A stretch of DNA of 64,000 bases from Candidatus Gastranaerophilales bacterium (GTDB taxonomy: Bacteria > Cyanobacteriota > Vampirovibrionia > Gastranaerophilales > Gastranaerophilaceae). The stretch's first letter is position 1. Each line of letters starts with the position of its first letter. A program made the position numbers and the translations under genes. The notes below the pieces were generated by a model that searched no databases, had not been told where the DNA came from, and was given only the letters and a program-made list of their open reading frames with translations. Shown here one piece after another: positions 62,186 to 64,000 of this stretch. The stretch is from positions 1-64,000 of the forward strand of contig CALVBW010000027.1 of the NCBI GenBank assembly GCA_944325945.1, read 5' to 3'.

Positions 62186-64000
62186 ATGGCGCAAACAGTA
62201 GAAGAACTTGCTGAAATTTTAGATAATATAAAACTTGAAGCTGACAGAAATGCGGAGACTTTTGACAAATTATTAACCAGTATTAATAATAAACTTGAAT
62301 TTATGTCAAATGACACAGAAGCCGATGACTTGATAAAAGTTTACCTAACAGAACTTAAAAAGACTCTTGAAGAAAGACATGCACTTGTTGTTTCTGAATT
62401 CAATAAAATAGAAACATCTTTCAATTCTCTTAATGAAGAACAAACAAAACTTACAAAAACTGCTGAAATGAAAGAGATGTTTGATATATTTTCAAGCAAT
62501 ATGCAAAGTATTGCAAGAGAGCTTTATGACCAAAAAGAACTTCTGGCACAATATGATGAAAGATTTGCTGCATTCACTGCTGACAAAACTGACAAAAATG
62601 AAATAATAACCTCAGTTGCCGGCATAAGAAAAGATGTTGAAATAATTAACCAGAGTTTTGAAACATCAATTGCAGATATTAATGCCAATATTCAATCCAT
62701 ATTTAAAAATCTCATTGTAATGGATCCTACTGCTCAAAATGATATAGTTAAACGCGAACTTGAAAATATCTATTTATCAACAAATGCAATTCTTTCGGCA
62801 CTGCATGTGGTTGATCAAAAAAATGATGATCTGGCACAGACTTTAGAAAATTTTGTTACAAAAGAAAATTACGAACAGTCACAGGAAAAATTAAATACAA
62901 TAATAGAAAAATACGATAATATTTATGAAAAATTAAATAATGTTACGGAAAAAACAGACCTTGACAGTATTATATACAAAACGACGGAGATTTCAGACAA
63001 AATAAATCAACTTCCGCTCAGGGAAGATTTAAAATATTTTTCCGATAAAACAACAGAGCTGTCTGAACAAATTGCAGCACTTCCCCAAATAAACAATCTG
63101 GAACAGGTGGCAGAAAAAACCGTTGAAAATATTAAAGAAAAATTGGCTGAAAATTCTTCTAAGCCAGAGCTTGAACAATTATTATCCCAGAATAAAGAAA
63201 TTATTGAAAAATTTGCACCTGTGGCAGAAAAAACTGATATTGACAATATATTAATGAAAACAGTTGATATCTCACAGAGACTTGATGAAGTCCCGACCAA
63301 GTCAGATATTGAACAAATTTCAGGTAAAACAATTGCCATAAGCGAACAGCTGGATCAACTTCCTCAGCAAAGCGACATGGCGGATATTTATCATTGCGTT
63401 CATGAATTTTCAACTATTTTAGATACCCTTAGAGAAAATTTAACATCTTCAAATGAAAATACTAAGCAAATTATAAACGAACAATTAGATAAATTAAATT
63501 CCGTATTATCAGCAGTCGTCACAGAAAATGATTTTACCGGATTCAGACACGATCTTGCTGATTTTATCCAAAAAATAATTGATAACACAGTAAGTTTAAA
63601 TGAAAACCTCAATGTAAACAAAGATGTTCTGCACAATTTGATAAAAGAAATTGAAAGTCTTGATATAAACCAGAATATCAATACAATCGCAAATGCGCTT
63701 GACGGATTAAGGATAAATGTTTCTGATAATATAAGTCTTATCAACACTAAAATTGACAATTTTTCATCAAAAGTTGACGAACTTTCAAATCAAAATCTCG
63801 AAGACCGCATTAATTCTTTAAGCGAAAACATTTATGATTCTTCCGAAAGCATAAAGAATATGCAGTCTGAAGTATTTGAAAAATTATCAAAAGATAATGA
63901 AGAGCTTCAGGAACAACTCGTCAACTTCAATTTTGATAAAAAATTTGAAAATTTATCATCTGCAATTAATGACGTTCATAATACGGCAATTGATAATGCA
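62186..64000 (+). CDS. Large coiled-coil protein (3' partial)
   Basis: Open frame of 605 codons running off the window, starting MAQTVEELAEILDNIKLEAD with AAGGA about ten bases upstream. Almost entirely Glu/Lys/Leu-rich helix, no signal peptide or membrane segment. An internal repeat is visible: EKTDLDSIIYKTTEISDKI near residue 253 and EKTDIDNILMKTVDISQRL near 346, each followed by LP..D and KT..(I/L)SEQ(I/L)..LP. Such repeats recall apolipoprotein-like or tape-measure-like rods. Function unknown; the C-terminal domain beyond the window may decide. Confidence 0.8.
   Translation, partial: MAQTVEELAEILDNIKLEADRNAETFDKLLTSINNKLEFMSNDTEADDLIKVYLTELKKTLEERHALVVSEFNKIETSFNSLNEEQTKLTKTAEMKEMFDIFSSNMQSIARELYDQKELLAQYDERFAAFTADKTDKNEIITSVAGIRKDVEIINQSFETSIADINANIQSIFKNLIVMDPTAQNDIVKRELENIYLSTNAILSALHVVDQKNDDLAQTLENFVTKENYEQSQEKLNTIIEKYDNIYEKLNNVTEKTDLDSIIYKTTEISDKINQLPLREDLKYFSDKTTELSEQIAALPQINNLEQVAEKTVENIKEKLAENSSKPELEQLLSQNKEIIEKFAPVAEKTDIDNILMKTVDISQRLDEVPTKSDIEQISGKTIAISEQLDQLPQQSDMADIYHCVHEFSTILDTLRENLTSSNENTKQIINEQLDKLNSVLSAVVTENDFTGFRHDLADFIQKIIDNTVSLNENLNVNKDVLHNLIKEIESLDINQNINTIANALDGLRINVSDNISLINTKIDNFSSKVDELSNQNLEDRINSLSENIYDSSESIKNMQSEVFEKLSKDNEELQEQLVNFNFDKKFENLSSAINDVHNTAIDNA

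Overview
The window is AT-rich and gene-dense. It reads like a gut Gastranaerophilales (Melainabacteria/Vampirovibrionia-type) genome. That is inferred from the prepilin-like proteins carrying an FTLAEVLITLGIIG start, several lineage-flavoured proteins without recognisable domains, a B12-dependent ribonucleotide reductase, a ferredoxin-type 2-oxoacid oxidoreductase and pyruvate phosphate dikinase. It is an inference from protein style, not a phylogenetic result. TGA is used as a normal stop (for example by ligA and the 21137 transporter gene), so the genetic code is standard.

Layout. 1-5130: end of ychF, then a very large GH13-type glycosidase on the minus strand. 5308-10587: ahcY; a small unknown gene; the minus-strand operon rplI / MetE-core-like / CooC-like / folD; a small HTH gene divergent from prepilin gene 1. 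11470-18121: SH3 protein and pheT, fusA, an unknown coiled-coil-ended protein. 18321-26753: ileS with an acidic amino acid/dicarboxylate symporter, the ligA operon, trpS. 26841-37170: an unknown gene, an RND efflux operon (MFP-RND-TolC), uppS-rdgB, an unknown membrane protein, nrdJ. 37369-42758: a prepilin pseudogene fragment, then the ribosomal alpha-type operon infA-rpmJ-rpsM-rpsK-rpsD-rpoA-rplQ-truA-rplM-rpsI. 43012-49716: prepilin gene 2, lepB with a polyprenyl synthase, a PilB-N-like protein, asparaginase, a LysM-lysozyme. 49896-57317: prepilin gene 3, upp-MCE, an omega-like gene, PNP, DAHP synthase, ppdK. 57428-64000: prepilin gene 4, a repeat island, a four-subunit 2-oxoacid:ferredoxin oxidoreductase, and the start of a giant coiled-coil protein.

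The most interesting signal is around the prepilins. Two of the four (start codons at 49896 and 58218) have good ribosome binding sites and a run of exactly nine C/G inside the leader peptide, and in both the reading frame is broken by one base. A tenth base would join start codon and pilin domain in both. This is the pattern of slipped-strand phase variation, or of homopolymer miscounting in assembly; the sequence alone cannot tell them apart. One leader also carries a 267-base in-frame mosaic of dispersed repeats. The other gene sits between two near-identical copies (about 67 bp) of the ppdK promoter region, beside a repeat island with imperfect terminal inverted repeats. A hairpin repeat family (GTCATnCTGA ... 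nATCTC with covarying n) recurs in the pilin leader, inside ileS in frame, and at the end of the oxidoreductase beta gene.

Other points: rpsD (S4) has an in-frame TGA at codon 51; seven lineage-specific genes share a GTAAC/TTTACA-type upstream motif, three of them with a very similar promoter-like box; a CooC-like nickel-insertase homologue with a CxC motif lies in an operon with folD and a zinc methyltransferase-like gene. No tRNA, rRNA, CRISPR array or complete insertion sequence was seen.
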